A stretch of DNA of 35,601 nt from UMGS75 sp964507405 (lineage in GTDB: Bacteria > Bacillota_I > Bacilli_A > ML615J-28 > CAG-313), in NCBI GenBank assembly GCA_964507405.1, contig CAZDPJ010000013.1, positions 1-35,601 on the forward strand. Direction: 5' to 3'. Under the pieces are notes generated by a model, which was given only the letters and a program-made list of their open reading frames with translations, ran no database searches and was not told the DNA's origin. Both the position numbers and the translations under genes were made by a program. Below are positions 1-8,292 of the stretch, one piece after another (position 1 is the first letter of the stretch; every line of letters begins with the position of its first letter).

Positions 1-2
1 TT

Positions 3-25
3 ACTGGGTTAATTTCCAGTTTTTT
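3..25 (+). terminator. Probable terminator of a gene upstream of the window
   Basis: A short hairpin, ACTGG (3-7) pairing with CCAGT (16-20), is followed by a run of T. It would end a plus-strand gene lying before the window. The stem is only about 5 bp, so this is a modest call. Confidence 0.45.
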
Positions 26-90
26 ATTTGTTGCATTTGATATTACAATTCACCATTTTTTATCAAATTAAAAGTTTAAAAATAAAAACT

Positions 91-119
91 TTGCAAAAAA
101 ATAGAAAACGTGGTATAAT
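91..119 (+). promoter_or_regulatory. Sigma-A promoter of the yggS-deoD operon
   Basis: The -35 hexamer TTGCAA (91-96) and the -10 hexamer TATAAT (114-119) are separated by 17 bases, with a TGG extended -10 at 111-113. It lies about 40 bases upstream of the yggS start. No other convincing promoter or terminator is seen until after deoD, so it probably drives the whole seven-gene unit. Confidence 0.8.
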
Positions 120-157
120 AATATAGATTATAATGGTCAATTGAAAGAGGTGAGCAT

Positions 158-817
158 ATGAGCATTAAATCACAAGTAGAAGTAGTAAAAAATAGTTTGA
201 AAGAGACCCCAAATGTTCGTGTGATTGCTGCCGTTAAATATTTTGATGTTGATAAAACCAGAGAAATCGTTGAGGCTGGCATTAATGAAATAGGAGAAAA
301 CAGAAAGGATAGTTTTATTGCTAAGTATGAAGCATTAAAAGATATGAATATTATATGGCATTATTTTGGTGTAATTAAAATACCACCTAAACTTAATTCA
401 AGTTTTATTGATGCTATTGATTATTTGCATTCTCTTGATTCTATCGATCTGGCTAATGCAATTAATAAAACTAGAAAAAGAAAAGAACCATTAAAATGTT
501 TTGTCCAAGTTAATGTATCTGATAATAATAATAAATCAGGGCTTGATGAAACAAAGGTAATTCCTTTTATTAAAAGTCTTGAAAAATATAAGAAAATTGA
601 AGTTGTTGGTTTAATGACTGTTGCTAAATACACTTATGATGATGATTTGTTAATTAGTTATTATGAAACAATGAAAGAGTTACAAGAAGAAATTCAAAGT
701 CTTAATTTAAGCTATGCTCCTTGTACTGAACTTTCAATGGGGATGTCAAGTGATTATTTACTTGCTGTAAAGCATGGCGCAACAATGGTTAGACTAGGAA
801 GTATATTTAATAAATAG
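158..817 (+). CDS. yggS: YggS/YlmE family PLP homeostasis protein
   Basis: This is a 219-residue single-domain protein of the alanine-racemase-like TIM-barrel family (YggS/YlmE/PROSC). The family binds pyridoxal phosphate and buffers its pool without a known catalytic reaction. The PLP lysine is K27 in IAAVKYF. Further family signatures are GENR near residue 47, WHYFG near 69 and the C-terminal run ELSMGMSSDY followed by VRLGSIF. Two motifs deviate: the usual AVSK reads AAVK, and the WHFIGxLQxNK block reads WHYFGVIKIPPK. The start ATG follows a good ribosome binding site, AGAGGTGAG. It is the first gene of the operon, 8 bases before sepF, the usual Firmicute arrangement next to division genes. 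The family assignment is secure; any role in division is only contextual. Confidence 0.93.
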   Translation: MSIKSQVEVVKNSLKETPNVRVIAAVKYFDVDKTREIVEAGINEIGENRKDSFIAKYEALKDMNIIWHYFGVIKIPPKLNSSFIDAIDYLHSLDSIDLANAINKTRKRKEPLKCFVQVNVSDNNNKSGLDETKVIPFIKSLEKYKKIEVVGLMTVAKYTYDDDLLISYYETMKELQEEIQSLNLSYAPCTELSMGMSSDYLLAVKHGATMVRLGSIFNK

Positions 818-825
818 GAGCTAGT

Positions 826-1152
826 ATGTTTAAAAAGAAAAAAAGAGAAGAACAATTAGGAACAGCATTTGATCGTTTATATAATTATAATTATGTAAAT
901 ACGAAATCAATTGATGAGCAATTTCTAGAACTTGCTGATATCTTAATAAGTAATCGTCCTATTGTAATTAATTTTGAAGGAATTGGATCTTCCGTTGAAA
1001 TTAATCGTGCTGTTGCATTTTTATCTGGAGTTGTTTATGGCCTAAATGGTGAAGTACATCGTCTTGGTAAGGAAACATTCCTTTTCGCAACAGCTATAGC
1101 TTTTTCTGATGGTTCGTTAAGATATTATATAAATGATGTTGGAAAAGAATAA
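826..1152 (+). CDS. sepF: SepF cell division protein (short form)
   Basis: This is a 108-residue protein matching the SepF (DUF552) core, residues about 35-105. The run starting RPIVINFEG and the helix AVAFLSGVVYGLNGEVHRLG correspond to the dimerising, FtsZ-binding fold. In Gram-positive bacteria SepF tethers FtsZ to the membrane and organises the Z ring. The protein is shorter than the usual ~150 residues. Its N-terminus, MFKKKKREEQLG, is highly basic and does not look like the classical amphipathic membrane-targeting helix followed by a long acidic linker. It has an AGGAG ribosome binding site and overlaps ylmH by one base (TAATG), so the two are translationally coupled. Confidence 0.9.
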   Translation: MFKKKKREEQLGTAFDRLYNYNYVNTKSIDEQFLELADILISNRPIVINFEGIGSSVEINRAVAFLSGVVYGLNGEVHRLGKETFLFATAIAFSDGSLRYYINDVGKE

Positions 1153-1871
1153 TGGATAATGTCTTAGATTATGTTAAACGTGCATTAAAAGAAAAATTTG
1201 TTTTAACTAAATTTTTAGATAGTACCGAAGTAAGTATATTAAAAAATAATAAAAACTATGATTTTAGTACGTATTATTATGGTGGATATGAAGAAGCAGA
1301 AAGACTAAGAGCTATCTTACTCTATAAAGACTTTGAGGAACCAAATTCACTAGAATTTAATATTGCTTGTTTAAAAATAGAAGGAAATAATATTTCTACT
1401 ATTAATCACCGCCATGTATTAGGGACGGTACTTAGTCTTGGTATTAAAAGAGAAATGATAGGTGATATCGTTTTTGATGAATCTAGCATTTATCTTTTTA
1501 CTGTAAGAGAAATGGTTAATTTTATTAAATCTAATTTAATTAAAATTAATAACGTTTATGTAAGTGTTAATGAAATTAATGTAGATTTAGTTAAATTTAA
1601 TGATAAAGAAGAATTAAAAATGATTAATGTCGCAAGTCTTAGACTTGACGGTGTAATTGCACATACTTTAAATATAAGTAGAACTAAAGCATGTGAGGCT
1701 ATTTCTAAAGGATTAGTTCAAGTTAATCATTTAGAAATTTTAAATATAAGTTATAATTTAAAAAATGATGATTTAATTAGCGTCCGTCATTTTGGCCGTA
1801 TTAGAATTGTTGAAATTGAAGGAGTTACTAAAAAAAATCGTTTAAGAGTTAAAATTAGTGTTAAACATTAG
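1152..1871 (+). CDS. ylmH: YlmH family S4-domain RNA-binding protein
   Basis: The protein has 239 residues. The C-terminal S4 RNA-binding domain spans roughly residues 165-220, with the signature ISRTKACEAISKGLVQVN and a trailing basic segment. The N-terminal ~150 residues match the YlmH-specific domain. In Firmicutes ylmH belongs to the division cluster; its product binds rRNA/tRNA features and has been linked to rescue of stalled large subunits in Bacillus. Here ylmH directly follows sepF with a one-base overlap. The ylmG (yggT) gene normally between them and the divIVA gene normally after it are absent. ileS follows 11 bases downstream. Confidence 0.9.
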   Translation: MDNVLDYVKRALKEKFVLTKFLDSTEVSILKNNKNYDFSTYYYGGYEEAERLRAILLYKDFEEPNSLEFNIACLKIEGNNISTINHRHVLGTVLSLGIKREMIGDIVFDESSIYLFTVREMVNFIKSNLIKINNVYVSVNEINVDLVKFNDKEELKMINVASLRLDGVIAHTLNISRTKACEAISKGLVQVNHLEILNISYNLKNDDLISVRHFGRIRIVEIEGVTKKNRLRVKISVKH

Positions 1872-1882
1872 GAGAATGAAAT

Positions 1883-4636
1883 ATGAACAAAGAAACTAAA
1901 GATTACAAAGACACCTTATTAATGATGAAGACTGATTTTCCTATGCGTGGAAATTTAGGTGTAAACGAACTTCCAATCCAACAAAAATGGGAAGAAAATA
2001 AAATTTATGAAAAAGTCTTAGAACAAAATAAAAATAATGAAGCTTTCTATTTACATGATGGCCCTCCCTATGCAAATGGTAGCATCCATGTAGGTCATGC
2101 TTTAAATAAAATATTAAAAGACTTTTTATTAAGATATAAATCAATGCGAGGATTCTACGCTCCATATATGCCAGGATGGGATACACATGGACTTCCTATT
2201 GAAACGGCTTTAACCAAAAACAGTAAAGTTAATCGTAAAGAAATGCCAGTAAGTGCATTTAGAACTTTATGTGAAGAATATGCTTTAAAACAAGTTGAAC
2301 TTCAAAAAGTAGGTTTCAAACGTTTAGGAGTATTAGGTGATTGGAATAATCCTTATTTAACTCTTAATCATAGTTATGAAGCTGACCAAATTAGAGCCTT
2401 TGGAGTAATGGCATCAAAAGGTTTAATTTTTAAAGGATTAAAACCAGTTTACTGGTCTCCATCTAGTGAAACAGCATTGGCTGAGGCTGAAATAGAATAT
2501 AAAGATGTTACTAGTTCATCTATTTATGTTGCTTTCCAAGTAGTTGATGGTAAAAATGTATTATCACCTGACTGTGAACTTGTAATTTGGACTACTACAC
2601 CTTGGACAATTCCAGCAAACTTAGCTATTTGTGCTGGTTCTGATTTTGAGTATGTAGTTGCGAAAGTAATGAATCGTTACTTTGTTGTTGCGAAAGAATT
2701 ACTTGAAAGTTTTACTAATGTTTTAGAAGAAAAAGAATATGAAATAATTAAAACTATTAAAGGAACTGATCTTGAAGGTATTACTTATAAACATCCTTTA
2801 TTTGACCGTGTTTCTCCAGTTATTTTAGGTGACCATGTTACCCTTGAATCTGGTACTGGTTTAGTACATACTGCTCCTGGTCATGGTGAAGATGACTTTA
2901 TTGTTGGTAAAAAATATGGATTAGATATTTTATGCCCTGTTGATAGTCGTGGTTATATGACACTTGAAGCTGGTGAATTTGCGGGGCTATTCTATGAAGA
3001 TGCTAATAAAGCAATTTTAAAAAGATTAGATGAAGAAAATAAATTATTAAAAGAAATAAAGATTACACACAGTTATCCTCATGACTGGCGTACTCGTAAA
3101 CCAATTATCTTTAGAGCTACTCCTCAATGGTTTGCTTCAATTAATAACTTTAAAGAAAGTATTTTAAAAGCCATTGAAAAAGTAACTTGGTATCCTAATT
3201 GGGGTGAAGTTCGTCTTGCTAATATGATTAAAGACCGTGATGAATGGTGTATTTCTCGTCAAAGAGTATGGGGTGTACCAATTCCTGTTTTCTATGCTGA
3301 AGATGGTACCGCAATTCTTGATGAAGAAATTATTAATCATGTTGCTGATTTATTTGAAAAACATGGTTCTAATATTTGGTTTGATAGTGATGCTACTGAA
3401 TTGTTGCCTGAAGGATATCATCATCCTGGAAGTCCTAATGGCAAATTTACAAAAGAAACTGATATTATGGATGTTTGGTTTGACTCCGGTACTAGTCATA
3501 TCGCAGCGTTAAAAAACAGATATGGTGTATCACAAGCCGATGTTTATTTAGAAGGCTCTGACCAATATCGTGGATGGTTTAACTCTAGTTTATCAACTAG
3601 TGTTGCGGTTAATGATGAAGCTCCATATAAAACTGTTATTAGTCATGGTTTTACTCTTGATGCTGAAGGCAGAAAAATGAGTAAATCACTTGGTAATACA
3701 ATTGACCCACTTGCTGTATGTAAAGAATTTGGTGCTGATATTTTAAGACTTTGGGTTGCTAGTGTTGATTATCAAGCTGATATGAGAATTTCAAAAGATA
3801 TCTTAAAACAAATCAGCGATTCATATCGTAAGATTCGTAATACTTATCGTTTCTTACTTGGTAATTTATTTGATTTTGATCCTGAAAAAGATAGCGTTGA
3901 ATATAATAGTTTAAGTGAAATTGATAAATATATTTTAATTAGATTAAATGAAGTTATTGAATCAACATATAATGCATATGATGAATATCAATTTGCTGAT
4001 GTATATCGTACAGTTCTTAACTTTATGAGTAATGAACTTTCTTCATTCTATTTAGATTTTACAAAAGATGTTCTTTATATTGATGAGAAAGATTCACTTG
4101 CAAGACGTAGTATTCAAACTGTATTCTATGAAGTATTAAAATCATTAGTATTACTAATGAATCCAATTATTCCTCATACAGCTGAAGAAGTATATAGTTA
4201 TATGCCGGGAAACAAAAAAGAAAGTGTTTATTTAGAGGCAATGCCTGCAGTTAAACATTTTGAAAATGAAAAAGAAATTCTTGCTAAATATTCTCAATTT
4301 ATGAGCTTAAGAGATGATGTCTTAAAAGCACTTGAAAAAGCAAGAAATGAAAAAGTAATTGGTAAGAGCTTAAATGCGAAAGTATTTATTAATCCTGCTC
4401 CAAGAGTTGCTAAATTATTATTTGGCTTAAAAATTGACTTCGCTCAAGTATTTATTGTATCTTCATTTGAAATTGTAACATCGGCCTTAAATGGTGATAC
4501 CTATGATTCAGGTGTTATTGAAATTCAAGCAGCAGTTGGTGAAACTTGTGCTCGTTGTTGGCAAGTAGTACCAAGTGTAGATGAAGATGGTTTATGTGAA
4601 CGTTGTCATCATATAGTAGAGAAATTAAATAAATAA
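1883..4636 (+). CDS. ileS: Isoleucyl-tRNA synthetase
   Basis: This 917-residue class I aminoacyl-tRNA synthetase charges tRNA-Ile and is full length for the bacterial eubacterial-type enzyme. The HIGH motif is HVGH at residues 69-72, preceded by PPYANG. The KMSKS motif is intact at residues 598-602. The CP1 editing domain lies between them, with the WTTTPWT and GTGLVHTAPGHGEDD blocks typical of hydrolytic editing of Val-tRNA. The C-terminal zinc knuckle is C889, C892, C905 and C908. The ribosome binding site is AGGAG. No T-box leader precedes it, because the gene lies 11 bases after ylmH inside an operon, so control must come from the upstream promoter. Confidence 0.97.
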   Translation: MNKETKDYKDTLLMMKTDFPMRGNLGVNELPIQQKWEENKIYEKVLEQNKNNEAFYLHDGPPYANGSIHVGHALNKILKDFLLRYKSMRGFYAPYMPGWDTHGLPIETALTKNSKVNRKEMPVSAFRTLCEEYALKQVELQKVGFKRLGVLGDWNNPYLTLNHSYEADQIRAFGVMASKGLIFKGLKPVYWSPSSETALAEAEIEYKDVTSSSIYVAFQVVDGKNVLSPDCELVIWTTTPWTIPANLAICAGSDFEYVVAKVMNRYFVVAKELLESFTNVLEEKEYEIIKTIKGTDLEGITYKHPLFDRVSPVILGDHVTLESGTGLVHTAPGHGEDDFIVGKKYGLDILCPVDSRGYMTLEAGEFAGLFYEDANKAILKRLDEENKLLKEIKITHSYPHDWRTRKPIIFRATPQWFASINNFKESILKAIEKVTWYPNWGEVRLANMIKDRDEWCISRQRVWGVPIPVFYAEDGTAILDEEIINHVADLFEKHGSNIWFDSDATELLPEGYHHPGSPNGKFTKETDIMDVWFDSGTSHIAALKNRYGVSQADVYLEGSDQYRGWFNSSLSTSVAVNDEAPYKTVISHGFTLDAEGRKMSKSLGNTIDPLAVCKEFGADILRLWVASVDYQADMRISKDILKQISDSYRKIRNTYRFLLGNLFDFDPEKDSVEYNSLSEIDKYILIRLNEVIESTYNAYDEYQFADVYRTVLNFMSNELSSFYLDFTKDVLYIDEKDSLARRSIQTVFYEVLKSLVLLMNPIIPHTAEEVYSYMPGNKKESVYLEAMPAVKHFENEKEILAKYSQFMSLRDDVLKALEKARNEKVIGKSLNAKVFINPAPRVAKLLFGLKIDFAQVFIVSSFEIVTSALNGDTYDSGVIEIQAAVGETCARCWQVVPSVDEDGLCERCHHIVEKLNK

Positions 4637-4669
4637 GTTTTATATAATATTACTAGAAAGAGGTAAATT

Positions 4670-5530
4670 ATGGTTATTCATTTTTTTAGAAGCAGAAGCG
4701 AAGAAAGAATTGATTTTGAAGAATTAATTGATAATTATTTTGGAACAATGCCTAATACGCAAATATCAAATGATGATGAAGTATTAGAAGTATTAATTAA
4801 TATTCCTGATTTTGATTTTGCTTATAGTTATTTAATAACTAAACGTTCTCGTGTTAGTAGTCTTTATAAATTAAATTCTGATTATATTAATATTAATATG
4901 CTAGTTGAAATACCACTTAATATTCCTCAATTTCTTTTACGAATTTGTTTACAACAAATGGATGAAATGTGTAAGAAATTTAAACTAGTTATTTACTATG
5001 ATCAATTAGATAATATTCGAGAATTTAGAATGTTTGAAATGTTGCAATCATTATTAAAAGAACGTGATAAGTATTTAGAAGAACACAGTGAAGTAGTAAG
5101 ATATAAAGTTCCTGAACTAAAACTAAATCAAATTTGTATTTATCAAAAAATACAAAAGAATTTATCAAGTATTGTTAAATGTGATTTAATGCCAAATCCA
5201 TATATTGTTTTACTTGATAAAAGAACGGGTAAAGTTGAATTAAGTATTAATTTTAAAGCAGGTGAACCTACCGTTTTTCCACCTCAACTTTCTTATGTTC
5301 ATGTTGAAGAAGAAGAGAACTTAATTAATGTTATTCCAGTTGAAGCATTTATGAAAATCGCGGAAAAACATATGTATGAAATAAAAGATAGTGTATCTGA
5401 ACTTAAGATGTTATTCTTAAATGAAAAGGGAAGCTTAAAGGTTAAGAAACATCTTAAGAAGGTACGTAAATATATGATATCTAGTTCTAACTTTGATGTC
5501 ATCAAATTAATTAATTTAATTGAAGAATAG
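4670..5530 (+). CDS. Uncharacterised cytoplasmic protein in the ileS-deoC operon
   Basis: I do not recognise this 286-residue protein. It has no signal peptide, membrane segment or cysteine cluster. It looks like a mixed alpha/beta soluble protein, with an acidic N-terminal part (residues 1-45), a hydrophobic stretch around LVEIPLNIPQFLLRICLQQM (about residues 83-102), and a lysine-rich C-terminus with LKVKKHLKKVRKYM near residues 258-271. A good ribosome binding site (AGAGGT) precedes the ATG. It starts 33 bases after ileS and ends 9 bases before deoC, so it is co-transcribed with them. Base composition matches its neighbours, which gives no sign of recent transfer. A real gene is nearly certain; its function is open. 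Confidence 0.85.
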   Translation: MVIHFFRSRSEERIDFEELIDNYFGTMPNTQISNDDEVLEVLINIPDFDFAYSYLITKRSRVSSLYKLNSDYININMLVEIPLNIPQFLLRICLQQMDEMCKKFKLVIYYDQLDNIREFRMFEMLQSLLKERDKYLEEHSEVVRYKVPELKLNQICIYQKIQKNLSSIVKCDLMPNPYIVLLDKRTGKVELSINFKAGEPTVFPPQLSYVHVEEEENLINVIPVEAFMKIAEKHMYEIKDSVSELKMLFLNEKGSLKVKKHLKKVRKYMISSSNFDVIKLINLIEE

Positions 5531-5539
5531 GAGTAAAAT

Positions 5540-6202
5540 ATGTTAGTAAATAAATTTATTGACCATACTTTATTAAAGGCTTTCGCAACTAAAGCTGATA
5601 TTGATAAACTATGTGAAGAAGCAAAGAAATATGATTTTAAGAGTGTTTGTGTTAATCCATGTCGTATTCGTCAAGCAAAAGAGGCTTTAAAAGATTCTGA
5701 TGTATTAGTATGTACCGTAATTGGCTTTCCTCTAGGCGCAATGACTGCTAAGGCAAAAGGATTTGAAGCATTAACGGCTGTTAATGATGGTGCTGATGAA
5801 ATTGATATGGTAATCAATATTGGTAAAGCTAAAGAACATGATTATGATTTTATTGAAAAAGAAATTGCAATCGTTGTTGCATCTAGTGCTGGACGTTGTG
5901 TTAAAGTTATTCTTGAAACTTGTTACTTAACTGATGAAGAAATCGTTGAATGTTGTAAGGCTGCGGTAAGAGCTCATGCTACATTTGTTAAGACTTCTAC
6001 TGGCTTTGGTACTTCCGGTGCAACACCCGAGGTTGTTAAATTAATGAGAGACACCGTTGGTGATGAACTTGGTGTTAAGGCCGCAGGTGGAGTTAGAAAT
6101 ATGGAAGATTTAGAAAAAATGGTTGCTTCAGGCGCAACAAGAATTGGTACTTCATGTGGGGTTGCAATCATGCAAAACCAAGTGTCAAGTGAATCTTACT
6201 AG
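5540..6202 (+). CDS. deoC: Deoxyribose-phosphate aldolase
   Basis: This 220-residue class I aldolase splits 2-deoxyribose-5-phosphate into glyceraldehyde-3-phosphate and acetaldehyde, the last step of deoxyribonucleoside breakdown. The Schiff-base lysine is K151 in FVKTSTGFGTSG. The proton-relay residues correspond to D89 (in DEIDMVIN) and K180 (in VKAAGGVR). The length is normal for the family. It has an AGGAG ribosome binding site and lies 9 bases after the preceding gene and 11 before deoD. Together with deoD it gives a route from deoxynucleosides to central carbon metabolism. Confidence 0.96.
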   Translation: MLVNKFIDHTLLKAFATKADIDKLCEEAKKYDFKSVCVNPCRIRQAKEALKDSDVLVCTVIGFPLGAMTAKAKGFEALTAVNDGADEIDMVINIGKAKEHDYDFIEKEIAIVVASSAGRCVKVILETCYLTDEEIVECCKAAVRAHATFVKTSTGFGTSGATPEVVKLMRDTVGDELGVKAAGGVRNMEDLEKMVASGATRIGTSCGVAIMQNQVSSESY

Positions 6203-6213
6203 GAGGATTAAAA

Positions 6214-6933
6214 ATGATAGTTAATCCAACTCCTCATATTGAAATTACTGATACTTCAAAACTTGCTAAAACTGTTTTAATGCCAGGTGATCCATTACGT
6301 GCTGAATATATTGCGAAAACCTTTTTAGAAAATGTTGAACAAATAAATTCGGTTCGAGGAATGCTTGGATTTACGGGCACATATAAAGGAAGAAAAATAT
6401 CAGTTATGGGATCAGGCATGGGAATGCCTAGTATTGGTATTTACTCATATGAATTATTTAGCCATTATGGTGTTGAACAAATTGTAAGAATTGGTTCAGC
6501 TGGTTCCTATTCACCTGAACTTAATATTTATGATGTTGTCCTTGTCAAAGATGCCTATAGTGAATCTAGTTTTGCTTATGTTCAAAATGGAGAAACTAGA
6601 AAAGTACTTGAAGGAAGTAAGGAATTAAATCAGAAACTTGTAAAAATTGCAGGTGATTTAAATATTCCTATTACTTTAGTTAGAACACATTCATCTGATG
6701 TTTTCTATCATGAAAGTGAAAACTTATGGAAGGAAAGATATGAAAAAGATGGTTGTGCTTGTGTAGAAATGGAATCATTTGCTTTATTCCATAATGCGAA
6801 TGTTCTTGGTAAAAAAGCAGCTTGTCTATTAACTATTTCCGATTCTTTTGTTACTCATCAAGTAACATCATCAAAAGAACGTCAATTATCATTTGCAAAT
6901 ATGATGAAAATTGCACTTGAACTTGCTGAATAA
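6214..6933 (+). CDS. deoD: Purine nucleoside phosphorylase, DeoD type
   Basis: This 239-residue hexameric-type phosphorylase converts purine (deoxy)nucleosides and phosphate into free base and (deoxy)ribose-1-phosphate. It aligns along its length with the E. coli DeoD pattern: LMPGDPLRAEYIA near residue 23, NSVRGMLGFTGTYKG, GSGMGMPS, the VEMES substrate block, and the catalytic aspartate in TISDSFVTH. The ribosome binding site, AGGAGG, is the strongest in the operon. It is the last gene before a hairpin terminator. With deoC it feeds deoxyribose into glycolysis and supplies purine bases that the Hpt encoded at 32988 could salvage. Confidence 0.96.
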   Translation: MIVNPTPHIEITDTSKLAKTVLMPGDPLRAEYIAKTFLENVEQINSVRGMLGFTGTYKGRKISVMGSGMGMPSIGIYSYELFSHYGVEQIVRIGSAGSYSPELNIYDVVLVKDAYSESSFAYVQNGETRKVLEGSKELNQKLVKIAGDLNIPITLVRTHSSDVFYHESENLWKERYEKDGCACVEMESFALFHNANVLGKKAACLLTISDSFVTHQVTSSKERQLSFANMMKIALELAE

Positions 6934-6939
6934 ATAATT

Positions 6940-6976
6940 AGGCAATTGGACTAATCTTAGTTCATTGCCTATTTTT
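6940..6976 (+). terminator. Intrinsic terminator after deoD
   Basis: The stem AGGCAAT (6940-6946) pairs with ATTGCCT (6964-6970). A single bulged T leads into an inner stem GGACTAA/TTAGTTC, and a T run follows at 6972-6976. It closes the yggS-deoD operon. Confidence 0.88.
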
Positions 6977-7032
6977 AAATAATAAAAATAATTTAATTAT
7001 TTTTACACATAATAATATAGAGGATAACTTAT

Positions 7033-8292
7033 ATGAAATTAAATATTAATAATGAAACAGTATATTTTGAACCAACTGATAAATATAAAACAATATCAGT
7101 TGGTATGATCTTTTTTCATCCCTTTAAGAAGGAATTCTTAGCAGAAAAGACGTTACTCACATCAATGATGACAAAAGTAAATCAAGAATATAAAACGGAA
7201 AAAGAATTTAATATTCACTGTCAAGAACTATATGATATGTATATATCAATGAGATCAAGTAGAATTGGCCAAATGGGGATAGTTTATCTTAATTCTTCAT
7301 TTATTAATCCAATATATACTTTTGATGATATTGATTTAATTAAAGAAGCATGTGAACATATTAATTCAATAATTAATAAACCTTATTTTACCGAAGAACT
7401 TCTTAATCAAGAAAAAAGACTATTAATCAATGACCTTAAAAATGTTTATAATAATAAACAACAATATGCTAATCGTCAATTTATTAATGAAATGTTTAAA
7501 GATGAAATGATTAGTATTAAACTAACTGGTGAAATAGAAGATATTGAAAAAGTTGATTTAATAAGCATTAATGAATGTTATAAAGAATTATTAAGTCTTC
7601 CAAGAATCTATTTTGTAATTGGTGATGTTGATGAAGATATTGTTAAAAGAATTGTAAATTATATTAAATTACCTAAATCAAATTTAGAAATCGATGCTTC
7701 TAAATTCCTTGATTTAGAAAATAAAGAAATTACATCGGTTAAAAAAATAGAAGAAGTTCAAGATATTAATCAGTCAATCCTCTGTATGGGTTATAGATCA
7801 GATATTAGAATTAATAGTGAATATTATACCCCAATGACTGTTTTTAATGGAATGCTAGGTTTATTTTTCCATTCATCACTATTTCAAGTAATTAGGGAAG
7901 AACATTCTTTAGCATATAGTATTGGTAGTGACTATAATCCAAGAAAAGGTAATATGGCTATTGTATGTGGCATTAAAAATGAAAAAAGTGATGAGGTAAT
8001 TGAATTAGTTAATCAAATAATATCTGATTATCAAAATGGTAATATTGATGAAGAAATATTAGAACTTACTAAAAAAGCATTTATTAATCAACTAAAAAGA
8101 CAAAGTGATTCACCAAGTAGTCTTATTACTAATATTTATACAGAACTATCTAATAATCAAGTATTAACACTTGAAGAAAAAATAGATTTAATCAATAAAG
8201 TAACAATGGAAGATGTAACAAATGTTAGTAATATGATTAAACTTGATACTATTTATATATTAAGAGGAAGTCATGATGAAAAGAATAACTAA
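7033..8292 (+). CDS. ymfF: M16 family peptidase-like protein without zinc motif (YmfF-like)
   Basis: This 419-residue protein has the M16 (pitrilysin/insulinase) two-half fold. It resembles Bacillus YmfF, the non-catalytic partner of a split M16 peptidase. I see no HxxEH motif, but a typical C-terminal M16 segment is present around REEHSLAYSIGSDYNPRKG (about residues 286-304). Ribosome binding site AGAGGA, 9 bases before the ATG. It overlaps the next gene by 20 bases, the arrangement expected for an obligate pair. No signal peptide, so it is probably cytoplasmic. The upstream 56-base gap holds the preceding terminator and no clear promoter, so the transcription start is uncertain. Confidence 0.88.
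   Translation: MKLNINNETVYFEPTDKYKTISVGMIFFHPFKKEFLAEKTLLTSMMTKVNQEYKTEKEFNIHCQELYDMYISMRSSRIGQMGIVYLNSSFINPIYTFDDIDLIKEACEHINSIINKPYFTEELLNQEKRLLINDLKNVYNNKQQYANRQFINEMFKDEMISIKLTGEIEDIEKVDLISINECYKELLSLPRIYFVIGDVDEDIVKRIVNYIKLPKSNLEIDASKFLDLENKEITSVKKIEEVQDINQSILCMGYRSDIRINSEYYTPMTVFNGMLGLFFHSSLFQVIREEHSLAYSIGSDYNPRKGNMAIVCGIKNEKSDEVIELVNQIISDYQNGNIDEEILELTKKAFINQLKRQSDSPSSLITNIYTELSNNQVLTLEEKIDLINKVTMEDVTNVSNMIKLDTIYILRGSHDEKNN

Noticed and set aside
1872..1882. Possible T-box leader for ileS (and for gltX at 33751-33780)
   Set aside because: The gaps are 11 and about 30 bases, far too short for a T-box, and no terminator hairpin is present.
3237..3512. 91-codon plus-strand frame within ileS
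   Set aside because: It overlaps a secure ileS frame completely and has no ribosome site or family features; it is a shadow frame.
6977..7032. Sigma-A promoter before the M16 peptidase pair
   Set aside because: AT-rich TAATAT-like boxes are present but none has an acceptable -35 partner, so no promoter is called.
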